DNA of 13,035 nt from Cephalothrix simula. Taxonomy: Eukaryota; Nemertea; Palaeonemertea; Archinemertea; Cephalotrichidae. Positions 6,516 to 13,035 of this stretch are shown here, one piece after another; within the stretch, counting starts at the first letter, position 1, and each line of letters begins with the position of its first letter. Location of the stretch: assembly GCA_035591015.1 (NCBI GenBank), contig JAXIUW010154447.1:1-13035 (forward strand), in the 5' to 3' direction. The notes beneath the pieces are model-generated. The model saw only the letters and a program-made list of their open reading frames with translations. It made no database searches and was not told the DNA's origin. A program made the position numbers and the translations under genes.

Positions 6516-7028
6516 CCTTTTTTTAATTGGTTGGATTACGGGATCCGCCGCCCAAATTTTTCAGAAAATGGAAAAAAATTAATTTTTAGTTTTATTTTTT
6601 TCCCGCTGACCTCCCAAAATAATTTTAAAAAACTAAAAAATTGCGGAAATAACAAAAACAGTTACGTATTTATATGACAATTTTTTACTCAAAGTTTGTA
6701 AAATATTTCTTATGCGATGAGGAAAAATAATTAATAACCAATTCTCATAGAAAACCAATTGATATAATATAAAAAGGATCTCATTAAAATTTAGAATTAC
6801 ATTGTAAATATGATTTTTTTTCAACCCTCTACTGTAGTTTATAATAGGTTAAAAATCAAACTTAGGTATAAGAAAACAAAATTTATTTTAGAATTGCCGA
6901 ATTACTGACTAAATCGTCGAATCAATTACTGAATCGCCGAATCGTTTTTAATATCGCCAATTTTTTTTCCGCTCGCCGCCCAAATTCTCGAAAATCATGT
7001 CCCGTAATCCTACTAATTAAAAAAAAGG
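6516..7028. mobile_element. MITE-like element with GGATTACGGGA ends
   Basis: The left end CC-T(7)-AATTGGTTGGATTACGGGA and the reverse complement of the right end, CC-T(8)-AATTAGTAGGATTACGGGA, match over about 28 bp. If TTAA at 6523-6526 and 7017-7020 is the target duplication, the element is 6527-7016, as for TTAA-inserting groups such as piggyBac or Kolobok. However, the match continues outside the TTAA, which argues for the longer limits. The interior has GCCGCCCAAATT twice in the same orientation (6547-6558 and 6975-6986) and a run of CGCCGAAT-type units. No coding sequence is present, so it is non-autonomous; the superfamily is not settled. Confidence 0.6.
6894..6957. repeat. Degenerate tandem units inside the element
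   Basis: Related units TTGCCGAATTACTGA (6894-6908), CGTCGAATCAATTACTGA (6914-6931), ATCGCCGAATCG (6932-6943) and ATCGCC (6953-6958) follow one another. Such subterminal repeats are often transposase binding sites in DNA elements; that role is inferred. Confidence 0.45.
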
Positions 7029-7134
7029 TCTAACATCAAAGGTAATACACGAGCAAAAGGTATATAATAACGTTGTTTAAACAGAAAATTTTTGTCACTT
7101 ACTAATAAAGTGATTTGTATTTTGTATTCGGATC

Positions 7135-7483
7135 CTGATCATTTAAAATCTTTCCATACATAGCCATCCCATAAATTTTTGCCATTTTCCCGACTTTTTT
7201 TCCGTCTTATATAGCCCTATTCATCAGTTTTGATTTATCCTATTATACATGTTGTTCGTTAAAGTTTGAAAAAAATTCAATCTATAATACCATGCGACCT
7301 CTCGCTTTGTATATAACGTAACAGCGATTGATTTGCGGCTATTTCGTACCTCAAATTTACTACGAGTCGGATAAATCTATAGGCTAGCTGAGGCGGGAAA
7401 AGAATACAGATTTTTTTATAGAAAGCAGGGGCAGATATTAATGGGATAAGTGTGTATGGAAAGATGAGACTTCAAATGATCAG
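7135..7483. mobile_element. Third inverted-repeat element, about 349 bp
   Basis: CTGATCATTT at 7135-7144 matches the reverse complement of 7474-7483. The match resumes after a 5-nt length difference with CTTTCCATACA, ATCCCAT and a TCTGCC/TTTGCC block, so each arm is about 60 bp. The interior is unique and more G+C-rich (for example GCGACCTCTCGC and CGTAACAGCGATTG) with no ORF. No clear target duplication is visible, and the true ends may be the CTTTCCATAC blocks instead. Most likely it is a decayed non-autonomous DNA element. Confidence 0.45.
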
Positions 7484-7512
7484 AATGAGAAAACAGAACA
7501 CGAAAAGCTTCA

Positions 7513-7667
7513 CTAGTTGTAGTTTGAAAATGGAGTTGATACATTTTGTATTTGCCTGTGATAACATTGCAAGTCTCCACTAGCGTTCGGTGAAGTCAAA
7601 GATGGAAATTCCAAGTCAGGTGCTTTTTCGTCAATGTCGTCACTGATCGACCAATCAGGGCACTGGT
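7513..7667 (-). CDS. Possible 3'-terminal exon, 50 codons, acidic
   Basis: On the minus strand an acceptor CATAATTACAG (AG at 7669-7668) leads into an open frame of 50 codons ending in TAG (7515-7513). The product is QCPDWSISDDIDEKAPDLEF..., then SLTSPNASGDLQCYHRQIQN..., with C-terminus STPFSNYN. It is balanced and acidic in its first half, unlike translations of nearby AT-rich DNA, and the region has higher G+C than its flanks. The exon would begin with two bases of a split codon. No ATG opens the frame, so it is not a complete ORF. No upstream exon in the right phase and no AATAAA downstream were found. A 12-base string CTGATTGGTCGA is shared with the left arm of the 4504 element, so a repeat origin of part of it is possible. 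The family is not recognised. Confidence 0.35.
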
Positions 7668-7695
7668 CTGTAATTATGTTGGGAAATACCCCCAC

Positions 7696-8087
7696 AAATT
7701 ATGAAGCAAATTAATGTTTATATCTCTTTTTTCAAACACATTTACTTGACAAAAGTAGGACGATAATGTTTCGTATAATGTTATCTATAAAACTATGCTC
7801 TTGATATTTTTAAACCTTCCCTAATTAGAGAATTTGCTATGAAATGAACTATGCCAGCCAATCAGACAGCGAGTTTACTGCAGAAAAAATGTTTTTAAAT
7901 CCTTACCTTATTAATATAAATTCTTAAATTAGTTATGTCGTTCTACATATTCCTATGTGTAAAAAAAAATATATATTCTGATCTCTCTTGAAATGCGAGT
8001 TCTTACTTGTCCATTCTGATTAAAGTTATAAAATTGCTGAACCACGACCTCATGAATATATTCATTAGCTAGTATGTTTGGTCGGCT
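7696..8087. other. Non-coding AT-rich stretch
   Basis: No exon, RNA gene or notable repeat was seen; a CCAATCAGA box occurs near 7858 without other promoter elements. Confidence 0.35.
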
Positions 8088-8388
8088 CTAATAGACGGTT
8101 ATTGATTCGCTTCGTTGTATGAGAGCCCTATCTATTAAGCAGACGTGATTGAGAGACTGGTGCATAAAGGCGTTATTGCACCTTTTCTCGATCAGTTGAA
8201 TTGCATTCAGGCTTTCCGCTTGTGTAATATCTGCTTCGTGTATATAAACCCATGAAATTTGAATTAGTAAGAAATTAAATGTCGAAAAAAATGTTCCAGA
8301 GAGGTTTCCTTCGACTTTGATAAACTTTAGATTACTTTGGCTTAACCTAGCTTGTAAAAAGTTCGGCTTATTGCAATCTGTGTCATCG
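8088..8388 (-). CDS. Possible exon, up to about 100 open codons
   Basis: The minus strand is free of stops in one frame from 8402 to the TAG at 8090-8088 (104 codons) but lacks an ATG until near its end, so it reads as an exon. An acceptor TTATTGTTCTAAG would start it at 8388 with one base of a split codon. The first part reads DDTDCNKPNFLQARLSQ. The last part, richer in G+C, reads ITQAESLNAIQLIEKRCNNA and ends ...IQRSESITVY. The middle (about 8231-8335) is AT-rich and could be a 105-nt in-frame intron: donor GTAATC, branch-like TACTAAT, acceptor GAAGCAG, with matching phase. A hairpin GGTGCATAA/TTATTGCACC (8159-8182) lies in it. A run of this length is expected about once by chance in a window this large, so confidence is limited. 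The family is not recognised. Confidence 0.3.
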
Positions 8389-8636
8389 CTTAGAACAATA
8401 AATTATATCATCGGGTAATTGTCGACCATGAATCAAAGCTTGGTCAGCTTATATTTTTGATTGACTATTTCAGGTTCTGCAATTTTTCATCAATAAAGGA
8501 AAATGAGTTTTACCCAAATGGTGTCCATTTCTAATGAAATGCACAATTGATTGAACATATCGAGCAAAATTATGGCTTTCTTTTGGTCTAAAGCAGATAT
8601 GATCTACTTTCTAAAAGACTTGATTAACTGACCGTC

Positions 8637-8743
8637 TTAGAAATATGAAATGACATTTCTAACGTAATATAAAACTAAATCATCATAAAGGTCTTGTTTC
8701 ATTTCTATTATGGTTGGCGTTGGTCTGACCACGGCCAACAGGC
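8637..8743 (-). CDS. Weak candidate exon, 34 codons
   Basis: After an acceptor-like ACACAG (AG at 8745-8744) the minus strand reads LLAVVRPTPTIIEMKQDLYD and ends ...RNVISYF at TAA (8639-8637). There is no pyrimidine tract before the AG, so the splice site is poor. It lies between two other minus-strand candidates but its phase does not fit either. Included because the composition is protein-like. Confidence 0.15.
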
Positions 8744-9012
8744 CTGTGTAATTTCCAAACATATTTCTTTAATGTCCGATTGTCCGTTTATATGAGTTAT
8801 AGTCCTTCTTTGGCCAGTTTTGCGATTTACACATTAATAATAAAAGCAGAGTTCTTAAAAATCGTTAATTTTGGGGAAATAAAAACTAACTTGTTTTAGG
8901 ATTGTGAATAGCGCTTTTTTAGCTTATATTAAAGACTTAAGGACTGAGGGGGTAAGTTTTTTACCACTTACTGGTGGCGAGTGATGGCGCAAAGTATTGT
9001 AAAACACAAATT

Positions 9013-9159
9013 TTACCAATGGTAGAAAAATGGAATAACTCCCATCATGCCCTTCCAAAATGTATGGGTTTGGGGCATGGATTCAACCCAAAAAGTGCAA
9101 AGAGGGGGAATTAGTGGATTTTTGAGCGTTTTAGTTCCAAATATTGGCGGCAACCTCAT
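9013..9159 (-). CDS. 48-codon ORF, possible first exon of a leftward gene
   Basis: ATG (complement of 9157-9159) opens a frame of 48 codons to TAA: MRLPPIFGTKTLKNPLIPPL, then CTFWVESMPQTHTFWKG and a C-terminus ...VIPFFYHW. The last codons overlap a donor-like TTG|GTAAAA, and a consensus GTAAGT lies farther on near 8970, so it could be a first coding exon. Upstream (9160-9310) is the most CpG-rich stretch of the window, with CCAAT near 9277, as expected for a promoter or 5' UTR. The product is rich in proline and aromatic residues with no known motif. The opposite strand holds an ORF of similar length, so at most one of the two is likely real. Confidence 0.2.
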   Translation of the reverse strand: MRLPPIFGTKTLKNPLIPPLCTFWVESMPQTHTFWKGMMGVIPFFYHW

Positions 9160-9232
9160 TGTGTTGGCAGTGACTTCCATCTACGACTTATCGCCTGCCT
9201 TGACCCATATAAGCCGCCGAAATATCAACTGA
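9047..9232 (+). CDS. 61-residue ORF antisense to the previous candidate
   Basis: A complete ORF from a true ATG at 9047 to TGA. The product starts MPFQNVWVWGMDSTQKV, has one hydrophobic stretch at about residues 24-45 (FLSVLVPNIGGNLIVLAV...) that could span a membrane, and ends ...HISRRNIN. The higher G+C here lowers the chance of stops on both strands, so overlapping open frames are not surprising. No promoter, splice or poly(A) evidence favours it. The family is not recognised. Confidence 0.2.
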   Translation: MPFQNVWVWGMDSTQKVQRGGISGFLSVLVPNIGGNLIVLAVTSIYDLSPALTHISRRNIN

Positions 9233-9309
9233 TGTTCTCGAATAGCCCGTAACGCTCAAACACCGAGGCCTTTCATTGGTAGATCGTTCGTGAGCCAAGT
9301 TTTCTTCGA

Positions 9310-9940
9310 ACTGGCTGTCCCTGGTCAAATTTCAGTGTTCTGTCATAAAATTGAAAATGACTTTAAATATTCTAACTTTTTTATTGCTTTGGGCCTTTAA
9401 ATAACTTTGGCCTTTTAAAAAACTAACACAAGAGATTCGTTATCACAAAAGAATTAGAAATGCTAATCCTTTGTCATTTGATAGATTATCATATATATCT
9501 CATAAATACCGGATTTTCCATATGTCAAGAAAACTTTTTCCCATGTGAATTGGTCATTTTGTCGGCCATGTTTCTATAACCGGGACATGCTTCCATACAT
9601 AAATATAATTTCTCAATAGAATAAGAAAATGTGTTTTTCTCCCTTTGGGAGGATTTCAATTCTGACCAGTGGTCCACTAGAATTTCCAAGCATCAATTAA
9701 GTTGCCTGGACGCCTGGTCACTAATATCTGCCAAATCATCCGGTATAAATTTTGATGTAGGACCCTTTAGAAATCTGGTGAATTAGGGAACTACCTATCA
9801 GTATCATAATCATCAAAATATTTTTTCGGACGACTTAAGTCCTTATTAAATGAAAAAATTAGTTTAAAAACAAAAAAATGATAATTTAAAAAGGAAGTTA
9901 ATCTTAAGATATTTCAAAAACCAAGAAAGTAGTCCGAATT
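9310..9940. other. Gene-poor stretch with a short tandem repeat
   Basis: No exon is supported. Two adjacent 18-bp units, CTTTGGGCCTTTAAATAA (9387-9404) and CTTTGGCCTTTTAAAAAA (9405-9422), form an imperfect tandem repeat. A GACCAGTGGTC string near 9663 is shared with the palindrome near 1332. Confidence 0.35.
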
Positions 9941-9952
9941 CATTTTATACAG

Positions 9953-9998
9953 GACATGGATTCTTATATCACTACGCAATCGATTAAAACAATCATTT
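9953..9998 (+). CDS. Possible short internal exon
   Basis: The acceptor CATTTTATACAG (ending 9952) and the consensus donor GTAAGT (9999-10004) enclose 46 nt. One frame reads TWILISLRNRLKQSF and ends exactly in phase 0. It joins in frame to the candidate terminal exon at 10780 (781-nt intron), or to an exon at 10133 behind the strong acceptor TTCATTTTTTAG, where it would read ESELL and stop directly before AATAAA at 10151. Another frame has an ATG in strong context (GACATGG at 9953-9959) but would stop at the 10133 junction. Both splice sites are good; the short length makes identity impossible. Confidence 0.25.
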
Positions 9999-10011
9999 GT
10001 AAGTTAATTCA

Positions 10012-10101
10012 ATGTTACTACGCGATAGTGTGGAGCTATCGTTGTGTATATCTCATCTGATGGGCCAGCTGGCTTCGAGAAACGATATAATTGTTCTGTA
10101 G
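10012..10101 (+). CDS. 29-residue small ORF followed by AATAAA
   Basis: ATG 10012 to TAG 10101 encodes MLLRDSVELSLCISHLMGQL and nine more residues. It is protein-like in composition and has AATAAA (10151-10156) 50 nt after the stop. A hairpin CGATAG-7 nt-CTATCG (10023-10041) lies within it. It overlaps the predicted intron of the neighbouring exon candidate, so both cannot be used in the same transcript. The start context is poor (T at -3). Confidence 0.15.
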   Translation: MLLRDSVELSLCISHLMGQLASRNDIIVL

Positions 10102-10150
10102 GCCTGATATAAAACTTTTATTCATTTTTTAGGAGTCCGAACTTTTATGA

Positions 10151-10156
10151 AATAAA
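10151..10156 (+). terminator. Poly(A) signal AATAAA
   Basis: AATAAA sits directly after a TGA (10148-10150) that would close an exon beginning at 10133, and 50 nt after the small ORF ending at 10101. Confidence 0.25.
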
Positions 10157-10390
10157 GATTCTTGTTATTCTTGCCTTTTATTAGTGAAAGTATTTTTGGA
10201 ACTTTCTTTAACTGTTTTATGTTTCGCAACATCTTTGACCATAAAAGGATAAAAGATTCTTCAGATATAAGAAAGTGATGTAACCTGTTACTTTTTGCAT
10301 TACTTTGTAAGAGTTAAGTATCGAATTATCGAAAATCTTCAGCTCTAAAAACTTCCATTTGCTAAAGAAAAAAACAAGTATTAAGATTTG

Positions 10391-10450
10391 CAGACTTCCG
10401 GCTAATCGGTGATGACCATGCTTAAAATCCTAATACTTTCAGACTTCCGG
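10391..10450. promoter_or_regulatory. Two identical ETS-like sites 49 bp apart
   Basis: CAGACTTCCGG occurs exactly at 10391-10401 and 10440-10450. Each contains ACTTCCGG, the complement of the ETS-family core CCGGAAGT. CpG-containing 11-mers repeated this closely are uncommon in such AT-rich DNA. No TATA box or transcript start is evident nearby, so this is a candidate enhancer or promoter element or a small direct repeat. Confidence 0.35.
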
Positions 10451-10509
10451 TCTCTGTAAGGGCCTCTTGAATCACTTTATACATTATTGTCTTTGACTTG
10501 AGGTTTTAT

Positions 10510-10558
10510 CCAACGAAATGTTGGTCATTGAGTCCTTAATCTTACCAACTGAAGTTGG
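10510..10558. repeat. Two neighbouring hairpins with the same stem
   Basis: CCAAC-GAAAT-GTTGG (10510-10524) and CCAACT-GA-AGTTGG (10545-10558) use the same CCAAC/GTTGG stem 35 bp apart. Their function is unknown; they lie in the possible intron upstream of the exon at 10780. Confidence 0.35.
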
Positions 10559-10779
10559 CATTAGCAACTAAAGAATTGTCAGTTTGCTTTTTAGTTAATG
10601 GAGTTATTAACATTTTTTGTGAATGTGTTTGGCTGTAAATGTCAATATTTTTTGTTACAAGGATAGGCTGATGTTTTTCTAAACCATAAAAAACCTTTCT
10701 TTCTAAATTTCTTTCAACAATTCTTCCTGAAGATTTCCTGACATCGATATGCTCTTCTTTACAACAACACTTTTTATAG

Positions 10780-10905
10780 CAATTCCAAAATTCTCATGCT
10801 ATATTTCAATATGATCTTATTTTAAGAATTCCAGTCAACAACAGCTACAGCACCATGACAGATTGGGAAAACAAAATTTTTGGAAAGTTTTCAAGCCCTC
10901 TATGA
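10780..10905 (+). CDS. Probable 3'-terminal exon, 41 codons
   Basis: A long C/T-rich tract ends in the acceptor CACTTTTTATAG (10768-10779). The open frame starts in phase 0 with the first exon base and runs 41 codons to TGA at 10903-10905: QFQNSHAIFQYDLILRIPVN, then NSYSTMTDWENKIFGK and the C-terminus FSSPL. The in-frame upstream stop TAG is part of the acceptor itself, so the frame boundary and the splice site coincide, as expected for a true exon. An ATG in strong context (CACCATGA) at 10855 could also start a 16-residue peptide. Phase fits the candidate exon at 9953-9998. No AATAAA closely follows; AATATAATAG near 10945 is a weak substitute. The family is not recognised. Confidence 0.35.
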   Translation, partial: QFQNSHAIFQYDLILRIPVNNSYSTMTDWENKIFGKFSSPL

Positions 10906-11060
10906 TTTTAACTTTACTTGGAAATAACAAAAACCATTATTCAAAATATAATAGAAAATTCAATGATCATCCACTATATTTTTGATTTACTGAAAAGTAT
11001 CTTGATTGAAAATCATGGTTGAAAAAACTATCAAAGAAAGAATTTGCTTCTTAAGGAAAA

Positions 11061-11276
11061 ATGGGCATTTGGTCAATATTGAGGATTAAACCAGCCTGGA
11101 GTTTATTTTTGCGATTTTCCACTTCAATTAATAGTCGAATTCTTGTAAGGTTCCTCAAAAGATTTTTTCTATCTTATTACCATGTGTTCTTTGCAGTTTT
11201 ATTGATTTTCTGCAGGTTATCCGATGAAATTTCTGTTCCATTGAACTTCCCTGCAAATTTTCTTCTCTGTAAGTGA
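11061..11276 (+). CDS. ORF with mitochondrial-presequence-like start, possible short introns
   Basis: ATG at 11061 has an optimal context (AAAAATGG). The first 28 residues (MGIWSILRIKPAWSLFLRF then STSINSRIL) are rich in Arg/Lys, Ser and hydrophobics with no acidic residue, and contain an RFSTS string, as in mitochondrial targeting peptides cleaved by the matrix peptidase. The frame is open for 71 codons without splicing. Sites inside suggest splicing: donor at 11150 (AAG|GTTCCT, weak) to acceptor CTGCAG ending 11215 removes 66 nt in phase and gives ...RILVR-LSDEISVPLNFPANF. A consensus donor GTAAGT at 11269 would end that exon, and a downstream acceptor at 11318 is possible. The stronger-looking donor GTAAGG at 11145 leads to immediate stops. 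The mature protein is not recognised. Confidence 0.3.
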   Translation: MGIWSILRIKPAWSLFLRFSTSINSRILVRFLKRFFLSYYHVFFAVLLIFCRLSDEISVPLNFPANFLLCK

Positions 11277-11457
11277 TCCTGACATTTCATTTTGATTTAA
11301 AAACTGACTCTGTTGAAGATGATGTCCGATTTTTTGTTGTCTTTGCCTTCTTCAAACGATTTTTTGGCTCATAAGTGTTATTGATTATCAAATGCATTCT
11401 GTCCGTGGATTTACGATACATAGCTGACTCCCCAAATTACTGTGACCACTTATAAGT

Positions 11458-11493
11458 TTTCAAGTAACTTTGTGATTTCAAGTAACTTTGTGA
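11458..11493. repeat. Perfect 18-bp tandem duplication
   Basis: TTTCAAGTAACTTTGTGA is present twice head to tail (11458-11475 and 11476-11493), followed by GTTACTT, part of the same motif inverted. It is likely a recent replication slippage product. Confidence 0.6.
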
Positions 11494-12652
11494 GTTACTT
11501 ATCTTCATCAATTCTTGTCAATCAGAGATTTGTTTCGCTTTGTTTTCTTATAATGTCATCTTTTTGAAGTACTTATTTAGGCTTACGCTGCTTAATATTA
11601 ATACACGAATTAGTTAATTGTGTAATTCGGTCAATTTCCGGTTAGTTTTTGAAGAGGATGTCGCTATATTGATCGAATAGAAACCCTTTTTTATTTAGCT
11701 CCTTGAAGTTACCCTCTTTGTCTATTTTTTTGCTCTTTAGAGCAAGTATGTTACGATATCAGCTTTATTTGCAAACTTCTTCTACCACATCATAATCGAT
11801 GCTAATGAAAATATCTACTAAAACGTTTTGACTGTTTTCTTCGCCGTTTTGTGTTTGGTCGACCCGCGCTCTCGTATTAAAAGATATTATTACTCGATTA
11901 AAAATTTTTTAACTTACCCATTTTACATTTTAGCTTTGTATATTTTATAATGAAGTTTCTCTGATATATATCCCGAAAGTGAATGAAGTAAAAGTAATAT
12001 TTACCTTGTAACTGTAATTAATGTCCATCGTGGCATAAAGAATTTCTATGAAGATTCATTATTGTGTCCAAAAAGATAATTGAAAAAATGAATGTTTTTT
12101 ATCAAACAAATGAGTAACAAATCTAATAGTCATTATATTAGCGGGCAAATCCAATTCATAATTCGCATATTACTTCGACTAATTTAATGGAACATGTCCA
12201 CGGCGCACCTTTATTAAGGAAAAATATATGGCCCTAATCATTACTTAGATAAACATCTAGAACTAGTTTTGTCCATATTGAAAAACCAAAGGGGCATTTT
12301 CTACACGTGTTCTACATGAAAATGAAGTGAAAACTTCGCAAACTTCGTCGAAGATGGTAATAAAAGAAGTGATTGTCAAAACTGGAAAGCTAAGATAAGA
12401 AGGAAGATTCTACTTTCAACCACATTGCAAAGTCTGATCAATTTATTTGTGGCAAGTCATTCATCAATCTTTGACCGATGGTCATTGTAATGAATTTGAC
12501 CTGCTAGTTAAGACAAGGTACAATCAAAGATCCAAGTCATTATTTTGACAAATGAAAAATTGATATTAACAGAAGTCAGCTTCTGAATCAATTGTGACTA
12601 GCTTAACTTCAAATCATAAGCATTTCAAAACTTGGTGTGTTTTCATCTGTAA
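11494..12652. other. Gene-poor AT-rich stretch with two palindromes
   Basis: No exon or RNA gene is supported. TTGCTCT-TT-AGAGCAA (11730-11745) is a near-perfect 16-bp palindrome. CATTTTC (12295-12301) pairs with GAAAATG (12318-12324) around an ACACGTGT E-box (12303-12310). Confidence 0.35.
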
Positions 12653-12793
12653 ATGAGTCGAGAATGCCAGAGTGGAAAAATAACGATGCTTATTGCTGAA
12701 AGAGGAATGGGAAGTCCATTTGGAATGTTCATTCAGAAAAAAACACTAACAGTTGGTCGTGCTCACCGGAAGGGGGATGATCGATCAAACTAG
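12653..12793 (+). CDS. 46-residue ORF of unknown function
   Basis: ATG at 12653 (A at -3) to TAG at 12791-12793. The product begins MSRECQSGKITMLIAERGMG and ends in a basic tail (TVGRAHRKGDDRSN). It has glycine, methionine and arginine residues in proportions unlike translations of the surrounding AT-rich DNA, and the region is locally more G+C-rich. No signal peptide or known motif. It could be a complete small ORF or part of an exon. On the minus strand the same stretch shows a donor-like CCG|GTGAGC, so a leftward exon is an alternative. Confidence 0.25.
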   Translation: MSRECQSGKITMLIAERGMGSPFGMFIQKKTLTVGRAHRKGDDRSN

Positions 12794-13035
12794 TACAGTT
12801 AAGACAACTAAATATTGTGAGGGAAGGTTACGGTACTGGTAACTTTTTGTGGTCATAGTTTTGAATTGAATTTCTCGTGCAGACAAAAAAGAAAGTTGTC
12901 TTGCTTGTCTCTCTCATCTATGGTATCTTTATTACCTTAAATTCTCCTAAAAAGAACATTTCTTACTTAAGACCCCAATCTCATTACCCCATTTAAAAGA
13001 TTACTTGATAACACCCATTTACAAGTCATCTGACG
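12794..13035. other. Right edge, no feature seen
   Basis: AT-rich sequence without a supportable exon, repeat or RNA; the window ends here, so a feature continuing to the right could be missed. Confidence 0.35.

Larger units (their letters stand above)
10159..10770. other. Spacer or intron with regulatory-looking repeats
   Basis: No exon is firmly supported. It contains the ETS-like pair and twin hairpins listed separately, and from about 10690 a C/T-rich tract that fits the 3' end of an intron. A donor-like CTCT|GTAAGG at 10457 follows a short frame MTMLKILILSDFRS, but in the wrong phase for the next exon. Confidence 0.3.

Noticed and set aside
6633-6824. Minus-strand frame of 63 codons rich in Ile, Asn and Lys
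   Set aside because: Lies wholly inside the MITE at 6516-7028 and has low-complexity AT-rich composition; no transposase motif.
8159-8182. Hairpin followed by CTTTTCT, reminiscent of a histone mRNA stem-loop
   Set aside because: The stem and loop sequence do not match the conserved histone 3' stem-loop, and no histone ORF is nearby.

Overview
The window is strongly AT-rich eukaryotic DNA, by eye about one third G+C, with no bacterial-style gene packing or Shine-Dalgarno sites. Several ORF pieces are bounded by GT...AG sites that would give very short introns (45, 52, 66 and 105 nt), and the middle is crowded with small inverted-repeat DNA elements. This suits a compact-intron invertebrate or other AT-rich animal genome, but the species cannot be named from the sequence. 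No rRNA, tRNA, CRISPR array or recognisable conserved protein family was found. Every protein call here is a tentative exon or small ORF.

Left part (1-4500): a perfect inverted repeat sits at the left edge, followed by two hairpin-forming inverted repeats near 332-488. The best-supported gene is a small lysine-rich protein on the + strand. It has a 52-nt intron just before the ATG at 1003, a 45-nt intron after codon 48, and an AATAAA at 1349. Then comes mostly empty DNA with a 113-bp-period direct duplication (2916-3091), a possible 3'-terminal exon with a doubled poly(A) signal (3543-3759), two strong hairpins and a CRE/CCAAT/TATA cluster (4261-4288).

Middle (4500-7490): three non-autonomous inverted-repeat DNA elements lie within 3 kb. 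The first (4504-5655) has terminal inverted repeats of about 250-280 bp. It carries a 71-codon ORF and, on the minus strand, a hammerhead-ribozyme-like core. The second (6516-7028) has ends built on GGATTACGGGA plus internal CGCCGAAT-type repeats. The third (7135-7483) has ends built on CTGATCATTT and CTTTCCATAC. None shows a transposase, so they would have to be moved by enzymes encoded elsewhere.

Right part (7500-13035): several stop-free stretches look coding, some bounded by splice-like sites. They lie on the minus strand at 7513-7667, 8088-8388, 8637-8743 and 9013-9159, and on the + strand at 9953-9998, 10780-10905, 11061-11276 and 12653-12793. The minus-strand group could be exons of one or more genes reading leftwards, but the phases do not join them. 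On the + strand, 9953-9998 and 10780-10905 are phase-compatible, and the ORF at 11061 starts like a mitochondrial targeting peptide. The rest is AT-rich spacer with small repeats, a pair of ETS-like sites and hairpins. RNA-seq is the decisive missing evidence for all exon calls.
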